The notes under the pieces are model-generated. The model made no database searches, had not been told where the DNA came from, and saw only the letters and a list, made by a program, of their open reading frames with translations. The position numbers were made by a program, and so were the translations under genes. A DNA stretch of 22,246 nucleotides from Sphaeroforma arctica JP610 (lineage: Eukaryota; Opisthokonta; Ichthyosporea; Ichthyophonida), in the NCBI RefSeq assembly GCF_001186125.1, contig NW_014040538.1:78436-100681 (forward strand), written 5' to 3'. Each line of letters opens with the position of its first letter. Position 1 is the stretch's first letter. Below are positions 1 through 11,800 of the stretch, one piece after another.

Positions 1-970
1 CTAACTGACTAAATTGTATTTTAGTTTAATATAGTTTGAAACCTAGTAATTTCCATCGAAGTTTACAACCCGTTTCTTTTCTTTTCGCTTGTACAATTCA
101 TGTGAGCTTTTTGAGTGTATGTGCTAATACTACATATAAGCCAACATTGTAATTTTCAAGCTGAGGGGGGGGATTAACGTATTAATGTTGATACTTGTAT
201 TACTGGAATACGTTTAACGAATTGGACATGAACAAGAACTGAGATATTCAAGATTCTGAACATGTGATAGTACTCAGTAGGGACTCTACTGTGGACAATT
301 AGGTGGTTTTCCAAATATAGATTGGTTTTTACACTGAAATTAGAATTGCACATAATATAGGAACGACACCAATCTGACACCTGAAAATGACACTTTGGGA
401 ATCTCTAATTAACGGGAGTACCATGAGAGAGGCTCTCAGGCATGAAATGGTTGTTAGTACAAACCTATGGTATATTTCGATAATAATCTCAGAGCAAAAT
501 AATCCACTGAGAAAAGACAGGATCAGAGTTGTTAGAATTTAGGACAACATGGTTTTGATTCCTCCTAGCCAGCCAACTAGATGTGCCCGTCTATGCCTTA
601 AATGGGATGGAGAGCTAGGTACCAAGTGATGGGGTTTAGGTGCAGATGTATAATACTGCACTGACTTGGTGTTTTGATTTTATTTTTGATTTTCTTAAAA
701 TGGACTTAGAGATATTTTATTGGTTAGTTTGATTAGGTAATTGTTTCGAGGCGTGAAATGTAAACTATGCGTCCAATGAAATGATATCTAGTCTTAGTAA
801 CTAAAACATAAATAAATTTAGACCGAAGTAGTGAGTGATTAGAGCGGAGCATATAGACAATATCCTCAGTCTAAAATCCCCTAATCTTTTGCTCACTACC
901 AAGGGCTGAAGCTAAACTTATTTCACATTTCACATTTTAACGTTTAACGTATTTTCTTATTAACGTAAAC
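1..970. other. AT-rich stretch without a recognised gene
   Basis: No open frame here resembles a known protein, and no tRNA or rRNA was seen. The only structure found is the nested inverted repeat at 811-922, listed separately. The short minus-strand open frame at 174-380 has no recognisable motif and is treated as chance. Confidence 0.5.
811..922. repeat. Nested inverted repeat of about 112 bp
   Basis: Arms read inwards: 811-821 against 912-922 (10 of 11 pairs), GTAGTGAG at 828-835 against CTCACTAC at 892-899, ATTAG at 838-842 against CTAAT at 881-885, and TAGAC at 854-858 against GTCTA at 869-873. The order is that of one long interrupted foldback. It could be a very small foldback transposable element or a structured RNA or DNA. 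No coding content or target-site duplication was identified. Confidence 0.5.
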
Positions 971-1810
971 GTTTTGGTATCGAATAGTCAGCCTAGAGGA
1001 GTCCGACTTTTACAATGGAGGATATGCGCTGAGTCAATTCGAGCCGGTGCTGGCAAAACACTGATACCATCGAATGTGCCATGTATTGGCTTGCTGGCCT
1101 ACCAAGTAGCGTACCCACCTCTGTGGTACGGATCGCGTCTGCGCCGTGTAGTGCCGTGGAATGAGTTGGTGCAGAGTACGAAATACCGAGTAGGACCAGG
1201 CTATCCGTCATAATTCGGTCGAGGAGCGAGGATGGGGGTGAGCCAATGCCGCACCACACCACGGATGCATTCGGGATGTGCTGTCTGGCCTGGATCGATA
1301 GTATCATAGGCGGGACCAACAAGCGCGATGATTTAGTTTGAACCGAAATTTGGAAGTAGTACTTCTAGAGCGTGATTAGCTAGGGTATGGAAAATATCTG
1401 TCGATTCCCATAGTACTGTCGTATCTGGTGCGGTTACTGAGTTGTTGTACTCGTTTAGTTGATTTTTAAAGTGCGCAATGAATTATATTCCAAGGTATAC
1501 AATGAATTTAGTTGATTCGTGTCTCCTTGATAAACGTAAATTGTGACCCATTTGGACGAGCGAAAAACGTGAGCACATGTTGCCTGGACTTTGTTCAACG
1601 AGTTTTCTTAATAAGGGTATGCAGTCTTTTTGTGATCGCTTTTTCGCTCCCATTACTGTTGTTTGGTGTGGTCTAGATACCAGGTGCTGTTTTCGAGAGT
1701 ATGCCATTCACATACTCTGTGCCTTGGCCCGCCTGTATGACTTACGAGAAGCAATAATTGCACATGATTGTGTAAGATTCGGTCTAATAAAGGCGATAGA
1801 AATGCCTTAG
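971..1810. other. GC-richer stretch, no identified product
   Basis: From about 990 to 1330 and again from about 1550 to 1760 the base composition is less AT-rich than the surroundings. Short open frames exist on both strands (plus 974-1213 and 1577-1810; minus 993-1322 and 1483-1707). None shows a motif I recognise and no splice-consistent gene could be built. Given the retroelement remnants nearby, this may be more decayed element sequence, but that is only inference. Confidence 0.3.
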
Positions 1811-2190
1811 AATAAATAAACGTGTAGGTAAATTCTTAATATCGTGTAAATATCGATATATATAAACGAAATGAGACGTTTAATAAAGTTAGGTTTGCCT
1901 CGTGAAAACAGCAATACTCTGATAATAAAATTAAAAAAACTCTTGACGTCTTTAGTTATTGTCTTAACCAATAACTTGCCACTATCAAGAATTACCGACT
2001 TAACCTTCATCAGACTGGCACATCTGGTTGGCTTATCAGAGGATCAACTAGGTAACGTTAATATTCCCTAGAAACCTATATTCGGTTGAGCCATCTCGCT
2101 ACCGAAGTATTCAGATATAAATAAAATTAGAAAGTAAATAAAACTCTATTAATAGAACTAGACCAACTCTTTTATGTTTGGTATTTTACT
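1811..2190. other. AT-rich stretch with one doubtful small ORF
   Basis: A plus-strand frame at 1871-2071 could encode 66 residues rich in Leu, Ile and Lys. The reverse strand is also open over much of the same span, as is common for AT-rich non-coding DNA. No family was recognised. The stretch lies directly before the hairpin array. Confidence 0.25.
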
Positions 2191-2413
2191 GAGGCCTTTT
2201 AATGGCCTCATCCAGATATCTGATATGTTAAATGGAAAAGGTTTAATTAATAAAACCATTAAAAACCATTTTAGGAAACTTAAGTTCCTCGTGCTATTAA
2301 GAGCACATTTAGGAGACTTAAGTTCCTCGTACTATTAAGAGTATATTTAGGAAACTTAAGTTCCTCGTACTATTAAGAGTACGTTTATAACTTGCGTACT
2401 GCTTATAAGTACG
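2191..2413. repeat. Hairpin array with 38-bp tandem repeat
   Basis: GAGGCC at 2191-2196 pairs with GGCCTC at 2204-2209 across a 7-nt loop. A 38-bp unit then starts at 2270, 2308 and 2346, with a shortened fourth unit at 2384-2413. Each full unit holds a near-palindrome around CTTAAG followed by a hairpin with loop ATTAAG. The second hairpin is GTGCT/AGCAC at 2291-2306, GTACT/AGTAT at 2329-2344 and CGTACT/AGTACG at 2366-2383. Unit four keeps the CGTACT/AGTACG stem (2395-2413) with a different loop. The G-C to A-T exchange between units 1 and 3 is compensated on both arms. Structured repeats of this general type are known from organelle genomes, but nothing else here proves that origin. Confidence 0.75.
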
Positions 2414-2529
2414 TTTATACATGGAGTCTAATGTGGAGGCCCGGCTTATTACAATTAGAACTAGTGGTTTTGCGATGGTTACCGCTGACTTGTCCATCAT
2501 TGGTCATAAAAGGAATGAATGTGATACCA

Positions 2530-4010
2530 CTATTATAGTCTAGCAAAGGGACCTATGGTATTCACTTGAATCATATTGCCGGGAAATGCGACTGTTGCCA
2601 ATTGTATCGGATGACAGTCCTTCCTGTGGATTTTTGTTCTTGAGAAATGATACACACCCTTCAATATATTATGTTACATTCCCTTTCTGGTGTGATCATG
2701 TGTTAACTTTGCTGATTCTTTGGTGGTTTGTACCGTCGAGACTTTGTGCCTATTTTGTCAACTAATGTTTTACTCGTGCATCAAATTGTGCTAGTTGTAT
2801 GTAATATGGTTGTGCTTGGACTGACACAGATAGCTCAGATAATATACTTTGATCCATGCATGAGCGTTGGGCACCTGAATAGATTAGTGCGCTGTATGTG
2901 TTGCCATTAATTTGTACACTTATGTGTAATCTTTGATTTCGTGGGCTAAGAATGAAAGAATGGGATATGTAAGCAATATCATTTGCATTTATTAACAACG
3001 TTTCATCATCAGTGTGCATTCATAATATCTACTATGTTACCATATTAGCTTCCGCCTACTAAGCCTGTCAGTTTTCTTCATTCCTCTCCCGTACCTTGCT
3101 TCAATTTATAGTGATGCATAACTGGCCCACATGGACATGTTGAGACTGATGTGCTGCACGCGCCAAAGACTTCTTGCGGTTGTTTTCTCTTTTCTTGGGT
3201 CACTTGTTGAACGCATGAGGCGAAGGGTATACACCGCAGTGTGGAAATGGTCTTACACCTCACTGGGTTGAGTTGACATTGCCCCATCCTATGGGACGTC
3301 ATCGGCCTTGACCTGCACCTGGTGGACCCCCCTTTGGGTGGGCCACATTCTGGCGTGACCACCCTTGGTGTGTCAAGTTTTGGACGGTGTGACAATCAGC
3401 CAGACAATCAGCCATGTTAACATGCTTGTTGGCTGGCCACTTCGACGAGAACTTTCTCATTTTCAGGGTCAGAGGTTTTATCCCCTTCATGTAATCTGAT
3501 TAATACCAACTCGCTAATAAAGCCAGTGATTGCAATGATCTCATCGTGATCATTACTATCACAGTTGTTCATAGCTTTATTGCATAATTTTGTCAACCAT
3601 TGATCTGCTTCTGGTATCACTCTCTTTGGCTGCTGAGTGTCTACTTTTCTTCTGAGTTTTTGGGGTTCGCATATTTTAATGGGTGCATCCGCCTTCTGCG
3701 CATACAGTTAATCCACTAATATGCCCACTACGCACGCGTTGCCATCGTATGTTTTCTTGTCGGTCAACACTTTGAGCTTACTCATTGCTGGGTCTGAAAG
3801 TAGTCCAACTGCATCCCACCTTTTACGTTGCTTAGAGTAGAGTTGTTCGATGTAGCTTGTGATGCTGGCATTGTTCGAGCTTAGATAGCACGAGCTATGA
3901 CTATACGATTCGTATCTACTCTGGTGGTGTGTACGGCTAGAGCTTACATGTGTGCATAGACTCCTCTGTGCTGGTCGTGGCCTTTGATAAGGAGCAGAAT
4001 TCATTGACTG
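2530..4010 (-). mobile_element. Old LTR-retroelement remnant, Ty3-like, broken
   Basis: Minus-strand frames carry a retropepsin-like stretch at 2762-3019 (beta-strand, active-site-like region and following hydrophobic turn). Weak gag or nucleocapsid-like stretches lie at about 3299-3620 and 3708-4004, upstream in the element's direction. A weak integrase-like stretch lies near 2540-2640. The order gag, protease, integrase on one strand fits an LTR element of the Ty3 type; no reverse transcriptase was found between protease and integrase. No terminal repeats were identified, so the ends are approximate. It is clearly broken, with at least several interruptions, and looks old. The protease call is moderate, the others weak. 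Confidence 0.45.
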
Positions 4011-4081
4011 GTCTATGTGTTAAGTTTTCGTTGTAGTATGATAATTCGTAGACTGTCTGATTCACTAACGTAAAAGAGATA

Positions 4082-4135
4082 TTCACCTTAAGTCTGGTTG
4101 TTCACTTTAAGTCTGGTTGTTCACCTTTATGCTGG
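4082..4135. repeat. 19-bp short tandem repeat, about 2.8 copies
   Basis: Two near-identical 19-bp units lie at 4082-4100 and 4101-4119, differing by one base, and a third, diverged partial copy follows. They share the core TTAAGTCTGGTTG. No function is evident. Confidence 0.7.
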
Positions 4136-5490
4136 CCTTCGTTTTGGTGTCTGTGTGGAAGTTAGATGCTTTTCTATGGGATTGAATAGCACAAATTGTC
4201 GTTCTCCTTGATCCCTGGGTTTATGTGGAGGGTTTATGGTTTTAGTCGATAGACTCAGGTTTATGTTTTTTTTTGGGTTGGTTCTTGTAAACTTCTTCTC
4301 AGATTATTCTATTTATAGGACACGAAAGCCGAGGTCCGAGACTGAGTGTACGTTACAGAGAATGTGATATATTTATTTCTAGAAAATATATCAGAGTAGT
4401 GTTCTGCTCATACTGATTATATGAGTTTTTACCCTGGCCAACCCAAGTGGTTGAACACTAGTACAAACTCCATCAGTATATATCTGGTGAGATCATAAAT
4501 AAAGTCAGGCGAACGCACCATTCTTTAGATACATTTGCACTTTATTTGAAGTCTACTACATCGCACTCTAACAAGTATTCACTTTGACCTTCAACCAATT
4601 TCATAGGAAGAGCTTTCGAGTAGGAGTGGGATGGGTAGTATGAGATTATCACTACAAGTGATAAAATAGTAGTGGAAATAAAAGTGGAAGTGGAAGTACT
4701 GTAGAAACAAGTGATACACACCTCTTGTTTGTGATGTACACTTACGAGCAATGTAAAAGGTTTGTCGGGTAGTCCATTTTTTAAGTTTGCCGAAAGACCG
4801 CTAGTATATCTCGTCGCTAATTTTGTAGCTTGAAAAAGTAATAACGATATTGGTTGGATAGTCGTAGGACAGTCCGCATACTACACATGATTTTGTGTGT
4901 TAATGCCCCCGCCATGTGCACTCTCTGAGTATTTGATATGCCATGCAGTGATGTATGCATTCGCTCTCTTCCTCTTGGTGATTAGCGAGTGTATATTTGA
5001 CATGTTCTGTACTGGTATTCAATCACAATATCAGAGTATTAAGACCGTCCTTCAAAGTCTTACACTTCGACTTGTTCTCACTCTATACTTTCGATTCGAT
5101 CAGTGCATCTATTAAGCATTTCGTGTACGCTTTCTAACACTGAACAAAATCCTGTGTAGTAGTGTGACAAACCAGTGAGCCGTGATGGTCTTCGTGTCAG
5201 CATATTCAACTGAACATTAAAGGTATCTCTATCTATTCGGATGCCGCGATTAATAACATATATATAGTGAGTATAAAGTCGGCTCTGACTATTCCCCATG
5301 TCGAGAAGACAGATAACTCTCTGAATAGATGTCCTCCCACTTTCACGTTCCGTAGTTGTCCGGGTCGGTGTATTAAGATAGATTGCACCCAATTCATCGC
5401 ACCCATTGATTTGTCCTGGACAACCCTGTGTGAATACTTCTGCCTGGTCTTGTCTTATATTGCAGCGTGTATGTTGGGTATTCTGCTCTC
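4136..5490. other. Non-coding stretch with a small hairpin
   Basis: No gene is recognised. GATATATTT at 4366-4374 pairs with AAATATATC at 4384-4392 across a 9-nt loop. Several open frames overlap on both strands (for example minus 5078-5392 and plus 4897-5115), but they lack motifs and are not in consistent phase with usable splice sites. Confidence 0.35.
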
Positions 5491-6370
5491 AATGGTCGCC
5501 ATTTGACACGTCCAAGTTTCTCGATTCATTTGCGTTTGTTATCAAGACGGTTATACCATTTTTTGAGCAAAACCGTGCCTTCCTTGTCCTCGCTGTCTTC
5601 AATTTGGGATCGGCAAGTATCTGGTCGTCATCTCTTGAGCAGGGGTTATAGTTCAACGACGCCATCAGTATATCTAGTACTTCCACTATTTATATCACGA
5701 CGACCACCACTACTACTTTACGCCATGACTACGAATTGTAGAAAATAACTACTCCCTTTATGTTTCTCCCCTACTCTGGCTCTTCTTGTCGTTTATGTCG
5801 GGTCCCTATCGGTTAGGACCAGACCGTGAGCACAAAAGTTAATTCCGCTATGTTGTGACAGTGTTAGTTCTAGACCGTATGCACATGAATTAATTCCGAT
5901 ATCTTGTGGAACTGACAGTGTTGTTATGTCCGTTGAATTAGGCTATCATTTGTTGAAAGTGTTCTAATATTGTTTGTTTGTCTTGTTGGTGTAGGAGCTA
6001 CAAAACTAGAATTTGAAAGTGCCGATCTGCTTTCACTATGTTTAGAAACTGCTGCCTCAACATTGCTTTCTTTCTTATATTCAGTCTCGCTGCCGTGGTT
6101 ATTGGCATCCTCATCTACAGCATACGTCTGTCGTAGACTACCATTACCACTACCAGACCACTACCACTACAACTATTTGATCGTGCTCTAAGACTTATAT
6201 CCTTGCTCTCAGCTTGTAGTATTTGTTTTGATAGTTTTCACTTACTGTTGCTGAAATTTATATATACATTCCCTGGTTTTGGAGTGCTAGGGTTTGTCAA
6301 TGACGATGTTAATTTAGCCAAGGGGTCGTTACAGCAAACATATACCTCTCGAGAAAGCTAGACGTGAGGT
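5491..6370. other. Non-coding stretch, possible decayed element DNA
   Basis: A minus-strand frame at 5489-5686 and plus-strand frames at 5406-5748 and 5970-6191 overlap without recognisable motifs. A 51-bp direct duplication is at 5821-5930. The stretch precedes the integrase remnant and may belong to the same old element, but no sequence here shows that. Confidence 0.3.
5821..5930. repeat. 51-bp tandem duplication
   Basis: Two diverged units start at 5821 and 5872. Both begin AGACCGT, share TTAATTCCG about 18 bases in, and end with a GACAGTGTT-type stretch. The second unit is slightly longer. The copies are imperfect, so the duplication is not recent. Confidence 0.65.
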
Positions 6371-6539
6371 AGGTATGGATTTCAAGGGCTTAGACAAAGT
6401 CAACGACCAGCCGAAGGTGATGTTGGCAGAGTACACGCAAATTCGTACGATATGTGCACGGGTACGCACTGCTTTGACGGATGAGCCAGGAGTGGTCTGG
6501 GTGTTTTGGAAGAGCAAATCCTGGCGTGAGGATCGCCAA

Positions 6540-7104
6540 CTTGGTTTGCTATGAATGCAGACAAGAAATTCCAGAATAGGAATGTCAAAACGTTATGTGA
6601 GACGAGTTATTGGTTCATATTAGGTGATTGTTAGTATCTACCAGAGCAATGGCAGATCAGAGACGTTGGTCCGTGCGATGAGGGATTGGCTGCGTAGGAA
6701 AATCGAGGCTAACGATGAATCGCCTCACGCCTGGTCGCATTTAATATACAAGATGGTGCGTGTATACAATGCTACGTGTAGCTCGGTGACGTGATTCTGT
6801 GGGTTACAGGATAAGGTTATATCCTTTCTGGAAATAAAGCCCGGCGTACGAGATATGCGTGCTCAGTTGGAACAGCAAACGCGAGCCAATATCAAGCGAG
6901 AGAGTGTTGTCTGTTGTCGGTAGGCTCGAAGGGGTATGGTACCGTTTACGCGGTAAGTCGCACGATTTGCCCTCGTGCCGGAGTGGTCCTGCGCGGGCGG
7001 TATCTATGCAGGCACCCATCACACACGTGGTTGAGATGCCGGATGGATCTCGACGCAGATTCCTTTGCGTACAGAGTAAAAGCCGAATGGTAAGCAAACA
7101 ATAG
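6540..7104 (+). mobile_element. Ty3-type integrase remnant, broken
   Basis: Plus-strand pieces show the second half of a retroelement integrase catalytic core (about 6560-6800). They include an SNG-type motif, the following helical region and a YNAT-type segment before the core ends. The C-terminal GPY/F-type domain follows (about 6920-7095), with YRLxGKS, SGPAR and PDGSRRR motifs. That domain is characteristic of Ty3-type (Metaviridae) integrases. The piece is broken, with at least four interruptions, and no LTR was identified. It lies in the opposite orientation to the remnant at 2530-4010, so it is either a separate copy or an inverted fragment. Confidence 0.65.
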
Positions 7105-7860
7105 AAGTAGAGATACAGTCTGCGGTGCGAGAACGTCCGCAAGGGCCGTATGAAGACTGGTTGATGTACCGTTCGCCATTGACGGAAAACTCTGATGGTT
7201 ATATGCGACGCAAGAAAAAAGCGTACACTAAGCTCGCCTTGGGATCGCTGTTGGCAGATGTGGTGTGATGAGACAAAATTGTTTTGTCACTCACCACTGG
7301 TGAAAGAATCGGGTTCGAAGAAGATCTTGCACTCGAATTATCTGTATTCGTTGAAACGGGTGCTTCCCATGAAGAAGCGGTGCGACGCGTTCAAGTCACA
7401 TGTATTGAATGGCTTTGCTTTTGCGCAGTCAGCGTTTTATCAGAAACAACGCTCGCAGGCTTGGGGTGGGCTGCAAATAGCAGTGAACGGTTCTGGTTTG
7501 CCGGCGAGTCGATAGACATAAGTGTCTGCCGTAGTCAGTTTTAAAATCTTCAGACCATTGGGGTGAGGGATGAATAACTCCATCCACCAAGATGGGGTGG
7601 AGATGTAAGCATCGCTTGTTTGTAAATATCTACATATTGTGAATGGTTCAGCCGCAATTGAGTTATGATTACAACATTATAGGGCAAGCAATGGCTAGCT
7701 TAGCGGGGAGTCGTCGTAGACTGTGAGGCTGAACCTAGAGTTGAGATACTTTTCTTCTGGGAATCAGGGATTCAGAACTTGGATACAGTTGATGAGTCAT
7801 CATAATTGTGTAGTCATGGAGGTTGTTTGATGTCAGACTTTTAGCCGTGAAAACTCGGGC
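7105..7860. other. Stretch downstream of the integrase remnant
   Basis: Open frames at 7195-7515 and 7284-7544 overlap in different phases, and neither has a motif I recognise. The base composition up to about 7540 matches the integrase remnant, so this may be the tail of the same element or its LTR. From 7560 to 7860 no feature was seen. Confidence 0.3.
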
Positions 7861-8390
7861 TCAAGACAAATTATTTATATATATATATATATATACATAC
7901 ATATATATATATATATATATACATATATATATACATATATACACACACACATATATATATATATATATACAAATATAAATATAATGAGTGAGTGTGTGGC
8001 AAGGGAACTGCCACACGCTACGACATAATATTCAGAAAACGAATCTGTTTTAAAAGTCTAACTATCGCATAAGGATCACTCACTCAGTCACAATATACAT
8101 ATATATATATATATATTTATACATACATACATATAAATATACATACATCCATACACACACATATATATATATATAGTATAAATATAATATACATAATAAT
8201 AAATAATTAATGAATAATAAATATATATATATATGTATATATATATACATAAATATATAAATATGTGTGTATGTATATATGTATATATATATGTATATAT
8301 ATATGTATATATATATAATTGATATATATATAATTAATATAATATATATATATATATAATTAATAATATATATATATATATATATATGCT
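7861..8390. repeat. TA-rich microsatellite tracts
   Basis: Long (TA)n runs with ATAC and CA interruptions occupy 7873-7976 and 8094-8388. Between them sits the nested inverted repeat at 7985-8086. The tracts lie about 490 bp beyond the stop codon of the sterol reductase gene, in its 3' flank. Confidence 0.85.
7985..8086. repeat. Nested inverted repeat between TA tracts
   Basis: The outer arms TGAGTGAGT (7985-7993) and ACTCACTCA (8078-8086) are perfect reverse complements. Directly inside the left arm is a perfect 8-bp hairpin, GTGTGGCA at 7994-8001 with TGCCACAC at 8009-8016 and a 7-nt loop. The fold is bounded on both sides by TA microsatellite. It could be a tiny foldback element that inserted into, or seeded, the TA tract. 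Confidence 0.55.
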
Positions 8391-8718
8391 GAGAGAATTA
8401 CCAGAGAACGTCACTTGCGTTCTGATCCGAACTTTGAAAATAGAAGCGTATGAGGGCATATCTGCAATATACAACCGAACCCGAAAGAATATATCAGCCA
8501 TCAATACCATTCCATGTTTGTATTCACATTCTGACAAAAAATTGCAGTCGCTTGTCGCCGTTTATGCTAGACTGTTACTATCTCGGCCTCAGAGAAACTA
8601 GTCAAATAGCAACTGTCTACAATACAAACTACCAATTAATCTACTGCAACACACATCGCAGACCATTTGGATGAAGGTGGAAGTAGGAAACCGCAATCAA
8701 TTCTATTATGTGATACTA

Positions 8719-8724
8719 TTTAAT
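8719..8724 (-). terminator. Possible poly(A) signal for the sterol reductase
   Basis: ATTAAA, a common variant of AATAAA, lies on the minus strand about 160 nt past the stop codon at 8881-8883. No perfect AATAAA was noticed between the stop and the TA tract. The call rests only on motif and position. Confidence 0.25.
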
Positions 8725-8880
8725 AAGATATTGGGGCCAAGAGCGACCAAAAGACTTCACCGCTCTCGACTACTGCTCGTCAATCGCAAACACCGCAGAG
8801 CAATGAAAGTACAGCAACAACGACGTAACCGCCAAATACACAGAAGGGGTATATACGGACGAGCACCGGTTCTTTCCACT

Positions 8881-11800
8881 TCATTTCCGCGCGCTTCGGT
8901 TGATTTTGCCGTAGACTGTTGGGAAAGCGTCCTCGCAGCGATACTATTCCGGTTGGTATGCAGATAGATTATAGCATGTTCAGTGCACACACTAGACATT
9001 GGGAGAAAAACAAACAGATGTATATCATCCTTGGAAATCGATGACAAGTTCGACGCTTAAGATTACAACCACAAGGGATAGTAAGGATTGTCTAAACACG
9101 GTCTGTGGGTCACAGACTGTGTCGCTGGTCGGGTGCATGTAACGTACAATTGCGTGAGCTGGTCCGCCGGGCCATAAATAGACATTGAGATCCAAAGCAG
9201 CAAATGTCAACACACATATCACATATCAGTAAAACTTCGGAAGAAAAAAAAAGAGGAACACCTTACACGCACTAGTACCTACCTGCTTCCGCAGCTTTTT
9301 ATATGTGGTGTGGTCAAACATCTGCTCAAACTCTTGCTCAGTCATGTAACAATCGGCATAGAGTGCTTGGAAACCTTGAAGACGGCGCACATGTGCTTCC
9401 ACACGTTTCATCGACTCGGCGGCTACGAAGCTGAAGGTGGCACGATATACAATGAAATAAATAGTGTCAGTGTCATAATATACATTTACAGACGTGTACG
9501 TGTCCACATCATATATATATATATATATAAATATATAAAAATAAATAATATACAGACGTGTGCACATCATATACAATTATATAGACATGTGTACATCATA
9601 TACATATATATATAGACGTATGCACATCATATACATATATAAATATATAGACGTGTGCGTGTGTACAACGGACATGCTTTGCACGAACATCACAGTAACC
9701 CGAATATGGATGTCTGCATCAGAATCAGCGGCAACACAAACAGAGTCACAGGGCTATAGTCAGGATAGCCAAACGAGTGCAAATTGGGTTGACAGGACCG
9801 GCTATCATACACATACAATGCGGATAGCAATGGCCAAACTACCAAGTCATCTGTAGTACTAAACGCTAGCTACTCACTATACCATTGCCACACCTGGCTC
9901 GAATGTCTAACACAGTCTACGAAACACATGGTCATACAACAAAGCATATCAGCCATATCCCATAAAAGCCGACACATACCCTTTATTAGCGGGATTTCCA
10001 TACGCGCCAATGTCGACAAACATCTCCTCGGGCTTGCCATCAACGATCGCAGGCTTTAAGAACCCGCCGTACTTGGCGTGGGAAGCGCTTGGTAGCTGCA
10101 TCGGGCACAGCCAGAGCGGATATAGATCGAACTCGTCATGGAATATATTCACGCACTCGGCAGTGGAGCTGATGGGCACCAGCATGTCCTGATTGTGTAG
10201 GCGAAAGGTCAGGGTATGTAATACTTCAGATATGCGTCATCGCACTCGTCATGGAATATATTCACGGACTCGGCAGTGGTGTCGATGGGCAAATATGACC
10301 TGATTGTGTACTATGGTTCAGTATCACATGCACATACTAATGAATGTATCAGCACATTCGTCAATGGGCATATACACGGACTCGGCAGTGGTGTCGATGG
10401 GCAAATATGATCTGATTGTGTACTATGGTTCAGTATCACATGCACATACAAATGAATGTATCAGCACATTCGTCAATGGGCATATACACGGACTTGGCAG
10501 TGGTATCGATGGGTAAATATGATCTGATTGTGTACTATGGTTCAGTATCACATGCCCATACAAATGAATGTATCAGCACATTCGTCAAGGGGCAAATACA
10601 CGGACTCGGCAGTGGTGCTGATGGGCACCAGCATGTCCTTTATTGTGCAGGTAAAAGGGGAGATTTGATCACAATCAATTGAGCATCACATCCGTCCACC
10701 AAGACATAGATACGCTCCATAGCACACTAAAAGACACTTTCCACTATTCATCCTCGAAGTAAGACTACGTCATGTGCAAAGTGCACAAGCATAGACCAGG
10801 ATCATACCATACCTGCACAACATGATGTAACTCGTAGAGCTTGCGGGTGGCTTCTATCTGGGTGAGTTTCAGAAGCGACACTTTGGGAGGCACCGCCCAA
10901 CCGAACAGGTAGCGGAATATGGGTTCATTGCCGAACGGAATGATATCCTGTATGGGGTAGTGAACCGGATGCTGGATTAGGACAGAGATAGACGTGATAT
11001 TCTGCGGACGAGTACAACAAGAATCTCTGTGGTACGCTGCCTGCACAGCTGAAAAAATGGCACACAATCGGACATGCACACACACACACACACATATATA
11101 TATATCTATATATGTAAATATACACCTATAGATATATGGGTAGATACACATGCAAATCACCGCAGACATACATAGACAGACGAGCCATATTGGTGCACGA
11201 GTGAGAAACCCTTCGTATAAATCTGTGGGTGGGTGTTTGTGTATGCACATACGTACCCACACACAAGATGCACCCAACCCCGTGTCCATAAATACCCTGG
11301 TCAGCATCGTGCATGCATAACTCTATACATATATATACTCGTCAATACAATACCGATAATTCCCAGAATATCGAGCGAGAATGGCGGTGGTAGTAGTCTC
11401 GTAGCGGGATGTACTCGTTTGAAGGTCCTATGGTGAGGAACTGCTCGACATGCTTGTAGAACCAAGGCTTATAATAGTTACCTGTGGTAAGGTGCAAGTA
11501 TAACCAATGTTAAATTTTGACTCTGCGTCAATATATATATATATATATACATAAATGCATATATATATACATAAATACATATACATGAACATAAGTATAT
11601 ATCTGAACATGTATGTATGTATATATAGATACATGTACATACAGGTGTGCAAATGTATGAAACTACAAACTTAAGCTTTTATACTGATCGTATCATGAGC
11701 CGCCACTCATAGCGAGTGGTTACTGCTTGGTGCTTTGCGCAACTACCCTATACATGACAAAACCGAGACACAAAAGTACACACCCCAATTTTAACAGAAA

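Noticed and set aside
993-1322. 109-codon minus-strand frame overlapping a plus-strand frame
   Set aside because: No recognisable motif on either strand. Opposing open frames in a slightly GC-richer patch are expected by chance.
10139-10640. Regular 112-bp repeats as a CRISPR-like or satellite array
   Set aside because: The units are contiguous without unique spacers, and one unit is a functional exon edge in a eukaryotic gene.
10765-11307. 180-codon minus-strand open frame as a separate gene
   Set aside because: Only 10813-10947 is coding (exon 10 of the sterol reductase). The rest is intron 9 with CA/TA repeats and read-through past the donor.
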